Positions 39,932-49,054 of a DNA stretch of 64,000 bases are shown here, in pieces. Numbering within the stretch: position 1 is the first letter of the stretch; each line of letters starts with the position of its first letter. Position numbers and translations under genes: made by a program. Source of the stretch: Dyella psychrodurans (GTDB lineage Bacteria; Pseudomonadota; Gammaproteobacteria; Xanthomonadales; Rhodanobacteraceae); the NCBI RefSeq assembly GCF_003363265.1, contig NZ_QRBF01000004.1, forward strand, positions 124,001 through 188,000. Direction: 5' to 3'. Below the pieces are notes generated by a model that was not told the DNA's origin, searched no databases, and worked only from the letters and a program-made list of their open reading frames with translations.

Positions 39932-41815
39932 ATGTCGACACCACCGCCCATTCGCCAGCAACGACAGTCCAATGGTTTCTGGGCCTTCCTGCGCGTGTTC
40001 GGGCGCGGCATCAACACCGTCCGGCTGGTCATCATCAACGTGCTGTTCTTCTTTTTCCTGGCGGTGTTTCTGTTGTTGATCCTGGGCATCGACGCGGCCA
40101 GGCATGTCGACGGCATCCAGGACAACAGCGTGCTGGTGCTGAAACCCGAAGGGCGGCTCGTCGAGCAGTACAGCATCAACCCGATGCAGCGCACGTTGTC
40201 CAAGCTTTCCGGGAACGAGCCGAAGGAAGTGCAGCTGCGCGACCTGACGGGCGCGATCGACGCGGCGGCAAAGGATTCGCGCATCACGCGCATCGTGCTC
40301 GATCCGGGTCAATTGCAAGCCAGTGGATTCGCAGCGCTGAGCGAAGTAGGTGCGGCGCTGGATCGCTTCCGCGCAGCCGGCAAGCCGGTGGTGGCGTGGG
40401 CGCCGAGCCTGGACCAGTACCAGTATTACCTCGCGGCACATGCCGATCGCATTCTGCTCGATCCGCAAGGCGGCGTACTGATCACGGGGCTGTCCGACTA
40501 TCGCCTGTTCTACAAGAGCCTGCTCGACAAGCTTGGCGTGGACGTCTATCTGTTCCGCGTCGGGCAATTCAAGAGCGCCGCCGAGCCCTTCATCCTCGAT
40601 CACGCCTCACCCGAATCCAAGGAAGCCGACAGCTACTGGATGGGCGGCCTGTGGGACAAGTACATCGACGATGTGGCGAAACTGCGCAAGCTCGATCCGG
40701 CCGTGCTGCGCCAGGATATCGACGATCTGCCCGACCGCATCGCGACCACGCAGGGCGATCTCGCCAAGCTTGCGCTGGGCGAACACCTCATCGACGGCAT
40801 GGCCACGCGCGAGGAGCTGATCAAGATGCTTCGTACGCAGGGCGTGCCGGCCGGCAAGGACGGCCACGGTTTCCGTGGTGTCGCGCTGGACCGCTACGCG
40901 GCCGCGGCATCCAACCTCAACCGGAGCACGGGCTCGGGCGTGACCGTGGTCGTCGCCGAAGGCGAGATCACGGGAGGCGAGCAGCCTGCGGGAACGATTG
41001 GCGGCGAATCCACCGCCGCGCTGATTCGCGCCGCGCGTGAAGACAAGCGCACCAAGGCGCTGGTGTTGCGGGTGAACTCGCCGGGTGGCGAAGTGTATGC
41101 CGCCGAGCAAATCCGCCGCGAAGTGGCGCAGACGCGGGACGCCGGCATTCCGGTGGTCGTGTCGATGGGCGACGTGGCCGCCAGCGGCGGCTACTGGATC
41201 TCGATGAATGCCGACAAGATCTTTGCCGAGCCCAACACCATCACCGGATCGATCGGCATTTTCGGCATGTATTACACGGTGCCCAAGGCACTGAGCAAAA
41301 TCGGCATCAGCAGCGATGGCGTCGGCACGGGTCCGCTGGCGGGCGCGTTCGATGTCAGTCGTCCGCTGGATCCCAAGGTGGGCTCGGTGATCCAGGCGAT
41401 CATCAACAAGGGTTATCACGATTTCGTGGGCGGCGTGGCGCAGGCGCGCGGCAAGGATTACTCCGCCGTCGACGCCATTGCGCAGGGTCGCGTGTGGACC
41501 GGCGAACAGGCGAAAGAGCGCGGACTCGTCGATCAGCTCGGCGGGCTCGACGCGGCCATCAAGCAAGCGGCGGACTCGGCCGGACTCGGCAAGGACTATG
41601 CCGTGCGCTATCAGGAGCAACCGATGAGCGCGTTCGAACGCTTCATCGTCAGCTTCAATCAGAGTGCCATGGTGTCGGCATTCCAAGGCTACGGCGTCAG
41701 ATTGCCCGGCTGGGTTGCGCAGTTGCCGGCACTCGCGCCGGAATTGCAGATGCTGCGCACCGCGCAGGCGGGTCAGCCGAACGTGTATTCGTACTGCTTC
41801 TGCTCACCGCACTGA
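39932..41815 (+). CDS. sppA: Signal peptide peptidase SppA, 67 kDa type
   Basis: Inner-membrane serine protease of family S49 that degrades cleaved signal peptides. The 627-residue protein has one N-terminal anchor helix (about 32-55) and two tandem S49 domains. The catalytic pair, Lys from the first domain (K214 in VGQFKSAAEPF) and Ser from the second (S418 in GDVAASGGYW), is intact, and NSPGGEVYAAEQIRRE and ITGSIGIFG are present. Length equals E. coli SppA. The hydrophobic C-terminus is Tyr/Cys-rich (YSYCFCSPH), which is unusual. A GC-rich hairpin follows. Confidence 0.95.
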   Translation: MSTPPPIRQQRQSNGFWAFLRVFGRGINTVRLVIINVLFFFFLAVFLLLILGIDAARHVDGIQDNSVLVLKPEGRLVEQYSINPMQRTLSKLSGNEPKEVQLRDLTGAIDAAAKDSRITRIVLDPGQLQASGFAALSEVGAALDRFRAAGKPVVAWAPSLDQYQYYLAAHADRILLDPQGGVLITGLSDYRLFYKSLLDKLGVDVYLFRVGQFKSAAEPFILDHASPESKEADSYWMGGLWDKYIDDVAKLRKLDPAVLRQDIDDLPDRIATTQGDLAKLALGEHLIDGMATREELIKMLRTQGVPAGKDGHGFRGVALDRYAAAASNLNRSTGSGVTVVVAEGEITGGEQPAGTIGGESTAALIRAAREDKRTKALVLRVNSPGGEVYAAEQIRREVAQTRDAGIPVVVSMGDVAASGGYWISMNADKIFAEPNTITGSIGIFGMYYTVPKALSKIGISSDGVGTGPLAGAFDVSRPLDPKVGSVIQAIINKGYHDFVGGVAQARGKDYSAVDAIAQGRVWTGEQAKERGLVDQLGGLDAAIKQAADSAGLGKDYAVRYQEQPMSAFERFIVSFNQSAMVSAFQGYGVRLPGWVAQLPALAPELQMLRTAQAGQPNVYSYCFCSPH

Positions 41816-41822
41816 CCGATGT

Positions 41823-41845
41823 GGCGCGGCGTTCGGCGCCGCGCC
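41823..41845. terminator. GC-rich hairpin between convergent sppA and ABC ATPase genes
   Basis: GGCGCGGCG (41823-41831) and CGCCGCGCC (41837-41845) form a 9-bp stem with a 5-base loop. It lies between the two stop codons and lacks a T-run, so it is a possible weak bidirectional terminator. Confidence 0.45.
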
Positions 41846-41866
41846 CGTCGCATGCGGTTCGACGAT

Positions 41867-42697
41867 TCAATCCACGTCGGCGCTGTAATAGTCGCCGCGT
41901 CGTCTGACGTGTACGGGCATGGCGAAGGCGGCAGTTATTGCGCTGTCCGTCAGTACGGTTTCCTTATTGCCTTCCTGCAGGACTTTGCCATCGCGGAGCA
42001 AGAGTACGTGGTCGATTTCCGGCAGGATTTCTTCCACGTGATGCGTGACCAGCAGCAGCGTGGTGCCATGACGCGCCAGCTGGCGCAGGCTTTCCAGAAA
42101 GCGGCGGCGGCTGGCGGGATCGAGTCCCGCGCAGGGCTCGTCCAGCAGCAGTGCGCGCGGCGCGTGAACCAGTGCGCGAGCGATCAGCACGCGGCGTGCT
42201 TCTCCCGTGGAGAGACTGGCCATGTCGCGACCGATCAAATGAGAGGCTTCCATCTGTGCCAATGCGTCCCGTGCGCGCTCGCGCATGGAGGGAGTGACTT
42301 CGTGATCGAGCCCAAGCCCTCGCGCCGAGAAAAAGCCCGAAACGACGGCATCGAAAACTTCCAGCGGCGAATCGCTGGTGTAGTCGAGCTGCACCGCAGG
42401 CGACACGATGCCGATCAGGCTGCGCAATTCGCTCACGTTCCAGCGGTCGCGGCCGAACACGCGAATGACGGGTGCGCCGTCGCGGCGCGCAAGCGGATAA
42501 AGCTGGCGCGCGATCAGACGGATGAGCGTGGATTTTCCCGAGCCATTGGGGCCGAGTATCGCGGTGTGCTGACCGATGGCGAGGCTGAGGCTCAGGCGAT
42601 CGAGGATCAACGCGTCTCCACGCATCACGCTCGCTTCATGGATATCCAGCAGCGGAACGGACGCGTGGAGACTCTGGTGGATGCAATCGGGACTCAT
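41867..42697 (-). CDS. ABC transporter ATP-binding protein without a nearby permease
   Basis: Single ABC ATPase domain of 276 residues with Walker A LGPNGSGKST, signature LSTGEARRVLIARAL, Walker B ALLLDEP and switch His in LLVTHHVEE. ATG at 42697 has AAGG about 7 bases upstream; the longer frame adds an implausible Arg-rich leader. The Q-loop region (GIVSPAVQLDYTS) resembles ModF/YlmA-type or iron-transport-type ATPases, but no permease or binding protein is encoded beside it, so the substrate is unknown. It is convergent with sppA and followed upstream by a small lipoprotein gene on the same strand. Confidence 0.87.
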   Translation of the reverse strand: MSPDCIHQSLHASVPLLDIHEASVMRGDALILDRLSLSLAIGQHTAILGPNGSGKSTLIRLIARQLYPLARRDGAPVIRVFGRDRWNVSELRSLIGIVSPAVQLDYTSDSPLEVFDAVVSGFFSARGLGLDHEVTPSMRERARDALAQMEASHLIGRDMASLSTGEARRVLIARALVHAPRALLLDEPCAGLDPASRRRFLESLRQLARHGTTLLLVTHHVEEILPEIDHVLLLRDGKVLQEGNKETVLTDSAITAAFAMPVHVRRRGDYYSADVD

Positions 42698-42778
42698 GTC
42701 CGAACCTTGCCCGCAACGACGCAGGATGGCAAGCCGTGGACGTACAGACGTCCAAACACTTACAGCCAAGGTTGGCGT

Positions 42779-42997
42779 TTACTGCGATTGCTGATCGATC
42801 TGCTTGGCCTGGTCGGCGGCCTGCTTGTCGACGATCTTCTGCACGTCCTTGGCACGCTGTTCGTCCTTCTTCATCGCATCCCATGGCGTGGAGATCGATT
42901 GCGCGCCGGCGGCCTTGGGATCGGATTCGGGTGCGGGCGGCTTGCCGCTGCAGGCGGCGAGGGTAAGCATGCAAAGCAGTACGGAGACGGTTTTCAT
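42779..42997 (-). CDS. Small lipoprotein of unknown function
   Basis: Protein of 72 residues with a lipoprotein signal (MKTVSVLLCMLTLAAC, Cys 16). The mature part is short and hydrophilic, Pro-rich at first, then Lys/Asp/Gln-rich and probably helical (KDEQRAKDVQKIVDKQAADQ). The start ATG at 42997 is the only one that gives a signal peptide; the open frame continues far upstream antisense to the SDR gene. It lies 81 bases upstream of the ABC ATPase gene on the same strand and is divergent from the SDR gene. I do not recognise a family. Confidence 0.75.
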   Translation of the reverse strand: MKTVSVLLCMLTLAACSGKPPAPESDPKAAGAQSISTPWDAMKKDEQRAKDVQKIVDKQAADQAKQIDQQSQ

Positions 42998-43078
42998 GGC
43001 GATGGCTTCAGGTCGGCGACGTGGGGAAGTGTCCCGCTGCGTGGCGCCGTGCACAAGTCGATCGTGTAAGCTGCGCGC

Positions 43079-43861
43079 ATGAACAGCCGCATCGATGCCT
43101 GGCAATTGCAGGGCCACACCGCTTTGATCACCGGCGCCAGCAAGGGCATCGGCTATGCCGCAGCGCGCGAGCTGGCCAGCCTGGGAGCAAACCTGCTGCT
43201 GGTGGCACGCGATGACGATTATCTTGAGCAAGTCCGCGTCGAACTGACCGACGACTATCCCGGCATTGATGTCCTGGCGTTCGCCGCCGACGTGAGCGAA
43301 GCCGAGGAACGCCTGTCGGTATACGACTGGATCGCGGACTTGGGTACGCCGCTCTCGATCCTGATCAACAATGCTGGCGGTAATCAACCCAAGCCCACGC
43401 TTGACTATAGCGAGTCGGAATACCGCACCATCTTCGAGCAGAATTTGTTTTCGGCTTACGAAATGTGCCGCCTCGCGCATCCGCACCTGACGCAGCACGC
43501 CAACGCGGCGATCGTGAACGTGGGCTCGGTATCCGGCGTCACGCACGTGCGTACCGGTTCGCCCTACGGTATGACTAAAGCGGCCTTGCATCAGCTCACG
43601 CGCAATCTGGCGGCGGAATGGGCGGTCGACGGTATCCGTGTCAATGCGGTGGCGCCCTGGTACATCCGCACTCAACGTTCGGAACCGTCGCTGGCGGATG
43701 CCGACTATCTCGACGAGGTGCTTGATCGCACGCCGCTGCGGCGCATCGGCGAGCCGGAAGAAGTGGCTGCGGCCATCGCTTTCCTCTGCCTGCCCGCTGC
43801 GAGCTATATCACCGGTCAGGTGCTCGCTGTCGACGGCGGCTTTCTCAATTACGGGTTTTGA
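43079..43861 (+). CDS. Short-chain dehydrogenase/reductase (tropinone-reductase-like)
   Basis: NAD(P)-dependent oxidoreductase of 260 residues with the Rossmann motif TGASKGIG (18-25), NNAGG (97-101), and the catalytic S150, Y163 and K167 (YGMTK). The segment EWAVDGIRVNAVAPWYIRTQ and the C-terminal ASYITGQVLAVDGGFLNYGF are typical of the tropinone reductase-like classical SDRs. The substrate cannot be inferred. It is divergent from the small lipoprotein gene and convergent with the DUF4124 gene. Confidence 0.9.
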   Translation: MNSRIDAWQLQGHTALITGASKGIGYAAARELASLGANLLLVARDDDYLEQVRVELTDDYPGIDVLAFAADVSEAEERLSVYDWIADLGTPLSILINNAGGNQPKPTLDYSESEYRTIFEQNLFSAYEMCRLAHPHLTQHANAAIVNVGSVSGVTHVRTGSPYGMTKAALHQLTRNLAAEWAVDGIRVNAVAPWYIRTQRSEPSLADADYLDEVLDRTPLRRIGEPEEVAAAIAFLCLPAASYITGQVLAVDGGFLNYGF

Positions 43862-43873
43862 TCGCGCACAGAC

Positions 43874-43919
43874 TTTTCCACAGCAACTGGGGAAAGGCTG
43901 GTGGCAACCCTGTGGAAAA
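43874..43919. repeat. Spaced inverted repeat TTTTCCACAG / CTGTGGAAAA
   Basis: Arms at 43874-43883 and 43910-43919 are exact inverted copies 26 bases apart, in the gap between the convergent SDR and DUF4124 genes. TTTTCCACA is one mismatch from the DnaA box TTATCCACA. The spacer also contains CTGGGGAAAGG. Confidence 0.5.
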
Positions 43920-43972
43920 CTTTGCGCACGTCTTGCCCGACAAGGTGTTAGATGACATTGCGCAGATTTTGC

Positions 43973-44602
43973 TCAGCACTGCTGGAGTTGCGCTAGCAGT
44001 TCGCTCTCGCGTTGAAGCAGTGGTGGTTGGTCGCTCTTGAAGGTGCGCGACAACTTCTTTTCGTTCTCGTCGTATTCGTCGCGCAAGGTGGTGCAGGTGT
44101 CCTGGGGCGTCATGGGCTGACATGTGTCCTGCATCAGGGTGTAGTGGCTGGCGATCATCGCGGCATTGGGTGACACGCGGCCGCCGTAGTTCTGACCGAT
44201 CGGCGTGGGCACGATGCCCGTCATTGCCAGCGGCGCGTAGTAGGGCTGAGGATTGCCGTTGCTGCTGACGTAGGGCTTGTTGTCGGTGGCACGAATGCAG
44301 CGATACATCGGCGCGGGTGGCATCGATGGCGGTTTGGCCGGCGCTGGCGGCGGCGTGGTGGCCATGCGCGGTGTGTCGTCGACCGGCGTGGGCAACGGCG
44401 AGGAGACTGGGCCATCGTCCTGGAGCTGCATGGTCTGCTCCCGCTGGCCGTGAGCGCACGGTGTGCCCTGATAGATCACAGAACCGTTGGCCGCGACGCA
44501 TTTGTAGACCGTGGTCGTATCCGCCACGGCGGGCGCAGGCACGTTCGCCCACGCGAAGAGCAGGACATACACCAGCAACATCAAGGCGCCGAGACGTTTC
44601 AC
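43973..44602 (-). CDS. DUF4124 domain-containing secreted protein
   Basis: Protein of 209 residues with an N-terminal signal peptide (about 1-27, ending PAVA) and a DUF4124 domain (VYKCVAANGSVIYQGTPC, about 32-50), a short Cys-containing beta motif common in proteobacterial envelope proteins. A Pro-rich linker (about 65-98) leads to a second Cys-containing region (MYRCIRATDNKPYV) and a charged C-terminus. It is probably periplasmic. Its role is unknown. It lies 63 bases downstream of degV on the same strand. Confidence 0.75.
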   Translation of the reverse strand: MKRLGALMLLVYVLLFAWANVPAPAVADTTTVYKCVAANGSVIYQGTPCAHGQREQTMQLQDDGPVSSPLPTPVDDTPRMATTPPPAPAKPPSMPPAPMYRCIRATDNKPYVSSNGNPQPYYAPLAMTGIVPTPIGQNYGGRVSPNAAMIASHYTLMQDTCQPMTPQDTCTTLRDEYDENEKKLSRTFKSDQPPLLQRESELLAQLQQC

Positions 44603-44665
44603 GCTGCGATTCTAATCCCCTCGCAGCAGCTCCGGGCCGGGCCACGCAAATAGTGCGAACAGGCC

Positions 44666-45610
44666 CTAAAACTCGATGTCGTGCTCTTCGGCCGCGAATC
44701 CGATGGTGAGGGCACCTTCACCGACATTGACCATGCCGGTAATGCTCATCGGCGCCTGCATCAGCGTGACGCCGCATTCCTGGCATGCCTGGGCCAATTT
44801 GTCGTAGCCCGGCAGCTTCGGCAGTTCGGAGAGGTCGCCACCGTAGGCGGTGCACATCACCGGCACCAGCAGGCCTGCCCGCACGCGGTCGGCGGCATAG
44901 TTAAAGAGTGTCTCGCAACCATGCTCCCAGCCGCGCACCTTGCCGACCGGGCTGGTGTCGCCACGGTAGCCGCGCAGCAGGGGCTTGATGTCGAGCGTGG
45001 AGCCGAGCACGGCACTGAACAGGCCGACGCTGCGGTCTCCCTTTTTCTTGGCGCGCGCGCGAAGGTAGTAGAGATCGCGCGGCAGCATGTAGCCATACGA
45101 GTTTTCGGCGATGTAGGCCAGCCTCTCGCGAATCGCCGCGGGCGGCTCGTTGGCCTGCATCAGGCGCGCGGCTTCCACCACGCAAGGGGCGGAACCCGCG
45201 AACAGGCTGCGGGTATCCAGCACGCGCATCAGGAAGGGGCCGGTGATGCCGGCCGGCTCGCGCACCTGGCGGTAGTTCTTGAGTACGGCGAAGCTGGCCT
45301 TGACCACATGGTCGTAGATGGGGCTGCGGGTTGCCGTGATGGTCAGGCAGAACACGCAGTCGTTTTCCAGCACCAGTTTTTCCAGGAACAGCTTCTGCAC
45401 GTCTTCCACCGAGCACGGCTCGGTTTCCGCCGAATGGCTGCGGCTGCCCAGCTTCAGATTGAGGAAGCGCTCGATTTCGGCCGGGTTGCGGTCGTCCTTG
45501 AAGGTGGCGTTGTCGACCCGCACCGCGATGGGCATGACGGCAATGTTGTGTTGCTGCAGGAAATCCTGGGGCAGATCGCAGGATGCATCGATGGCCAAGC
45601 CCATTCGCAT
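44666..45610 (-). CDS. DegV-family (fatty-acid-binding fold) protein
   Basis: Protein of 314 residues of the DegV/EDD fold, whose Gram-positive members (FakB) bind fatty acids for phosphorylation. The opening MGLAIDASCDLPQDFLQQHN and the ETEPCSVEDVQKLF and TITATRSPIYD segments match DegV. No FakA kinase is present in the window, and proteobacterial members are less well studied, so the ligand is uncertain. ATG at 45610 is supported by GAGGA 8 bases upstream. The neighbouring acyl-CoA dehydrogenase gene (79-base gap, same strand) fits a lipid link. Confidence 0.85.
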   Translation of the reverse strand: MRMGLAIDASCDLPQDFLQQHNIAVMPIAVRVDNATFKDDRNPAEIERFLNLKLGSRSHSAETEPCSVEDVQKLFLEKLVLENDCVFCLTITATRSPIYDHVVKASFAVLKNYRQVREPAGITGPFLMRVLDTRSLFAGSAPCVVEAARLMQANEPPAAIRERLAYIAENSYGYMLPRDLYYLRARAKKKGDRSVGLFSAVLGSTLDIKPLLRGYRGDTSPVGKVRGWEHGCETLFNYAADRVRAGLLVPVMCTAYGGDLSELPKLPGYDKLAQACQECGVTLMQAPMSITGMVNVGEGALTIGFAAEEHDIEF

Positions 45611-45689
45611 GTTGCCGATTCCTCACTTTCGGTCGCGCTTTGAACATAGCACGCAGCTATGTCATGGGATTGTCGCACTGCGCCAAGTT

Positions 45690-48104
45690 TCAACGCAGTT
45701 GGCGGTAGGCTTCAGGATCAAAGTCATCGACTTGTACGACGGCGTCGCGTGCGGCCTGTGCTTCAGCCAGGGCATCGTACTCGGCCTGCGTGATGATGCC
45801 GGCGGCCAGGCCGAGTGCGTCGAGCTGGTCCTTCGGCGCACGTTCCAGGCGTCCCTCGCGCATGGCGTCGCGTAGCTTGGTTTCCACCGGGATGGCGCGG
45901 ACGGCTTTGTCCAGTGCGGCTTCCAGTTCGCCCAGCCCGGGCTCGCCCGGGCCGGGCACGTAGATATCCTGGGTGAGGTTGATGCGCGCCTCGCGGTCTT
46001 CCAGGATGGCGCGCGCCGCGCGCTGGCCGAGCGGGTCCGACGGACGCCGCAGGTGCGCGCCGAGCGGAAACACGAGGCATCGTGCAAGGAGCGCCAGCGG
46101 TCCGGGCAGGTTGTCCAGTACGCCGCGCAGGGCTTCCTGCGTGCGATAGAGCGCAAGGGTCGCGCTCCAGCGCGCCAGGTCGTAGTTGGAGGCGAACTTG
46201 GTTTCGTCGTGATAGCGCTTGAGCGTGGCGGCGGCGAGGTATTGCCAGGCAAGCGCGTCGGCCAGGCGGCCGGAGATTTTCTCGCGCCGCTTGAGCGAAC
46301 CGCCCAGTGTCGCCATGCACACATCCGAGACAAAGGCGAAAGCCGAAGCGAAACGCGTGAGTTGCTGGTAGTAGCGCTTCAGCTCCGTGTCGATGGGAAT
46401 GCGTGCCAGCCGGCCCATGGTGAGCCCGAGCAGCAAGGCGCGCACGCCGCGCGTGAAAACGAAGTTGATGTAGCCGAAGGCGGCGACATCGAGCTTGATC
46501 AGATCTTTCGCGGCAATCGCATCGATCAGTCGCGGTACCCACGGATGGCAACGAATGGCGCCCTGACCGTAGATGATCATCGAACGTGTAAGGATGTTCG
46601 CGCCTTCCACCGTGATGCCGATCGGCACCGCCGTCCACATGCGCGACAGCGCATTGCGCGGACCGCGCTGGATGGCGGCGCCTGCGCGAATATCCATCGC
46701 GTCGCTGACGACTTCGCGCATCGCATCGGTGAGATAGGCCTTGGCGACGGAACCAAGTACGGCAGGCCGCTCGCCGGCATCCAGCGCGCCGCAGGTGAGC
46801 GTGCGTGTGGCGGTCATTAAATAGGTGAGTCCGGCGATGCGCGCCAGCGGTTCCTCGATGCCTTCGAAACGGCCGATGGGTGTGTCGAATTGCTCGCGCA
46901 CCGTTGCGTACGCGCCGCAGAGGCGCGTGGACATCTGTGCCGCGCCGATAGCCAGCGCCGGCAGCGAGATCGAGCGGCCGGCCGCCAGCGATTCCATCAA
47001 CATGCGCCAGCCGTGACCGATCTGTTCGGTGCCGCCGATGATGGCATCCAGCGGGACGAACACATCCTTGCCGACAATCGGACCGTTATTGAACGGCACG
47101 CCCATCGGATCATGGTGACGACCGATATCGATGCCTGGCAGATCGCGCGGGATCAATGCGCAGGTAATGCCGCAATCGACGATATCGCTGAGCAGATGGT
47201 CGGGATCCTTGAGCTGGAACGCGAGACCGATCAGCGTCGCCACGGGAGCGAGCGTGATGTAGCGCTTGTTCCAGTTCAGGCGAAGGCCCAGCACTTCCTC
47301 GCCGTTCCATCTGCCGCGCGTGACGACGCCGGTCGATTGCGTGGCCGCCGCATCCGAACCGGCTTCAGGGCCGGTCAGCGCGAAGCAGGGAATGTCGCGA
47401 CCGTCCACGAGTCGCGGCAGATAGCGTTGCTTCTGTTCGTCCGTGCCGTAATGCACCAGCAGTTCGCCGGGACCAAGTGAATTAGGCACCATCACCGTGA
47501 CAGCCGCCGCGATCGATCGACTGGCAACGCGCGTCACCACGCGCGAATGGCCTATCTCTGAGAAACCCAGCCCGCCGAATTGCTCCGGTATCACCATGCC
47601 GAAGAAACGTTCGCGCTTGAGGAAATCCCACACTTCGGGCGGCAGGTCGCGGTCCTGTTCAATCTGCCAATCGTCGAGCATCGCGCAAAGACGTTTGACG
47701 GGCCCGTCCATGAAGGCCTGTTCTTTTTCGCTAAGCGGCTTGCATTGAAAGTTCGCCAGGTATTTCCAGTCCGGCATGCCGGAAAAAATCTGCGCGTCCC
47801 ACCACACCGTGCCCGCTTCCAATGCAATGCGCTCCGTGTTGCCGAGCTTCGGCATCACCTTGCCAAGCGCGGGTAACAAGGAGTGTGCGAACAGCACGCG
47901 ACGCAGCGGTGCGAAACCCATGACGATGGCCAGAAGGATCGAACCGAGCAGCAAAGGCGTGAACAGCATCGGCGTGTCGATGCCGCAGACGTACCAGGTA
48001 AGGAACAGCACAGCGAGTGCGCCAGCCCATGCCAGCCATCCGCGACCGGCATACGCAAAACCGAACAACACGATCAAGGCAATGATCCAGCCGCAAGCAA
48101 GCAT
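45690..48104 (-). CDS. fadE: Acyl-CoA dehydrogenase FadE
   Basis: Flavoenzyme for the first step of beta-oxidation. The protein has 804 residues, close to E. coli FadE (814). Two N-terminal membrane helices (about 3-22 and 25-65) anchor it; the ACAD core includes VIPEQFGGLGFSEIGHSRVV, CFALTGPEAGSDAAATQSTG and GLRLNWNKRYITLAP, followed by the C-terminal DUF1974-type extension typical of FadE. ATG at 48104 is chosen because AGGAG lies 6 bases upstream, inside a longer in-frame start at 48119. It is divergent from the AMP nucleosidase gene and upstream of degV. Confidence 0.94.
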   Translation of the reverse strand: MLACGWIIALIVLFGFAYAGRGWLAWAGALAVLFLTWYVCGIDTPMLFTPLLLGSILLAIVMGFAPLRRVLFAHSLLPALGKVMPKLGNTERIALEAGTVWWDAQIFSGMPDWKYLANFQCKPLSEKEQAFMDGPVKRLCAMLDDWQIEQDRDLPPEVWDFLKRERFFGMVIPEQFGGLGFSEIGHSRVVTRVASRSIAAAVTVMVPNSLGPGELLVHYGTDEQKQRYLPRLVDGRDIPCFALTGPEAGSDAAATQSTGVVTRGRWNGEEVLGLRLNWNKRYITLAPVATLIGLAFQLKDPDHLLSDIVDCGITCALIPRDLPGIDIGRHHDPMGVPFNNGPIVGKDVFVPLDAIIGGTEQIGHGWRMLMESLAAGRSISLPALAIGAAQMSTRLCGAYATVREQFDTPIGRFEGIEEPLARIAGLTYLMTATRTLTCGALDAGERPAVLGSVAKAYLTDAMREVVSDAMDIRAGAAIQRGPRNALSRMWTAVPIGITVEGANILTRSMIIYGQGAIRCHPWVPRLIDAIAAKDLIKLDVAAFGYINFVFTRGVRALLLGLTMGRLARIPIDTELKRYYQQLTRFASAFAFVSDVCMATLGGSLKRREKISGRLADALAWQYLAAATLKRYHDETKFASNYDLARWSATLALYRTQEALRGVLDNLPGPLALLARCLVFPLGAHLRRPSDPLGQRAARAILEDREARINLTQDIYVPGPGEPGLGELEAALDKAVRAIPVETKLRDAMREGRLERAPKDQLDALGLAAGIITQAEYDALAEAQAARDAVVQVDDFDPEAYRQLR

Positions 48105-48265
48105 GCTGCTCTCCTTCATCGTTTAGACGATGGTGAAGTGTGCCACTTCAAGGAAACGCGAACACGGAAACGCGTTTTGGCGTCTAAGATAGTCGCACTT
48201 GAACGTGGCATCGCGCCGGTATGGCGTCACCGGTCATGCACGGCCGGCTCTAAGGCAGAGTTGCT

Positions 48266-49054
48266 ATGAAAACCAAACACGAGATCGTCACAAACTGGCT
48301 GCCGCGCTATACCGGCCTTTCGCTGGAGCAATTCGGTCCGCACATCCTGCTCACCAATTTCGGCCATTACGTCGACCTTTTTGCGGAGTGGCATGGCGTG
48401 GAAGTGCAGGGGCGCGATCGCCCCATGCCGAATGCGACCGCCGATGGCATCACCATGATCAACTTCGGCATGGGCAGTCCGAATGCAGCCACGGTCATGG
48501 ACCTATTGGGTGCCATCCAGCCGAGCGCAACATTGTTTCTCGGCAAATGCGGCGGTGTGAAAAAGAAAAACAAGCTGGGCGATCTGATCTTGCCGATCGC
48601 CGCCATCCGCGGAGAAGGCACCAGCAACGATTACCTGCCGCCCGAAGTCCCCGCATTGCCGGCCTTCCAATTGCAGCGCGGTGTTTCCACCATGATTCGC
48701 GACCTGGGTCACGACTATTGGACCGGCACGGTCTACACGACCAACCGTCGTGTGTGGGAGCACGACGATACATTCAAGGAATATCTGCGTCGCACGCGTT
48801 GCATGGCGGTCGATATGGAAACCGCGACGATCTTCGCGGCGGGATTCGCCAATGGCATTCCCTGCGGGGCACTGTTGCTGGTGTCCGATCAGCCCATGAT
48901 TCCGGAAGGCGTGAAGACCGAGCTCAGCGACCGCAGCGTGACTACCCAGTATGTCGAGGCGCATATCCGCATCGGCATCGAGGCGTTGAAGCTGGTCCGC
49001 CGTAACGGCCGCAGCGTCAAGCACCTGCGCTTCGAGGACGAGCCCGGCGAGTAA
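48266..49054 (+). CDS. amn: AMP nucleosidase, short form
   Basis: Purine nucleoside phosphorylase-fold enzyme that splits AMP into adenine and ribose 5-phosphate. The 262-residue protein corresponds to the catalytic half of E. coli Amn (484 residues) and lacks the N-terminal regulatory half. GKCGGVKKKNKLGDLILPIAAIRGEGTS and the MAVDMETATIFAAGFANGIPCGALLLVSD segment contain the ribose- and purine-binding residues (VDMET, LLVSDQP). Short forms of this kind are common in Bacteroidetes and some proteobacteria. The ATG has only a weak ribosome-binding site. It is divergent from fadE. Confidence 0.88.
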   Translation: MKTKHEIVTNWLPRYTGLSLEQFGPHILLTNFGHYVDLFAEWHGVEVQGRDRPMPNATADGITMINFGMGSPNAATVMDLLGAIQPSATLFLGKCGGVKKKNKLGDLILPIAAIRGEGTSNDYLPPEVPALPAFQLQRGVSTMIRDLGHDYWTGTVYTTNRRVWEHDDTFKEYLRRTRCMAVDMETATIFAAGFANGIPCGALLLVSDQPMIPEGVKTELSDRSVTTQYVEAHIRIGIEALKLVRRNGRSVKHLRFEDEPGE

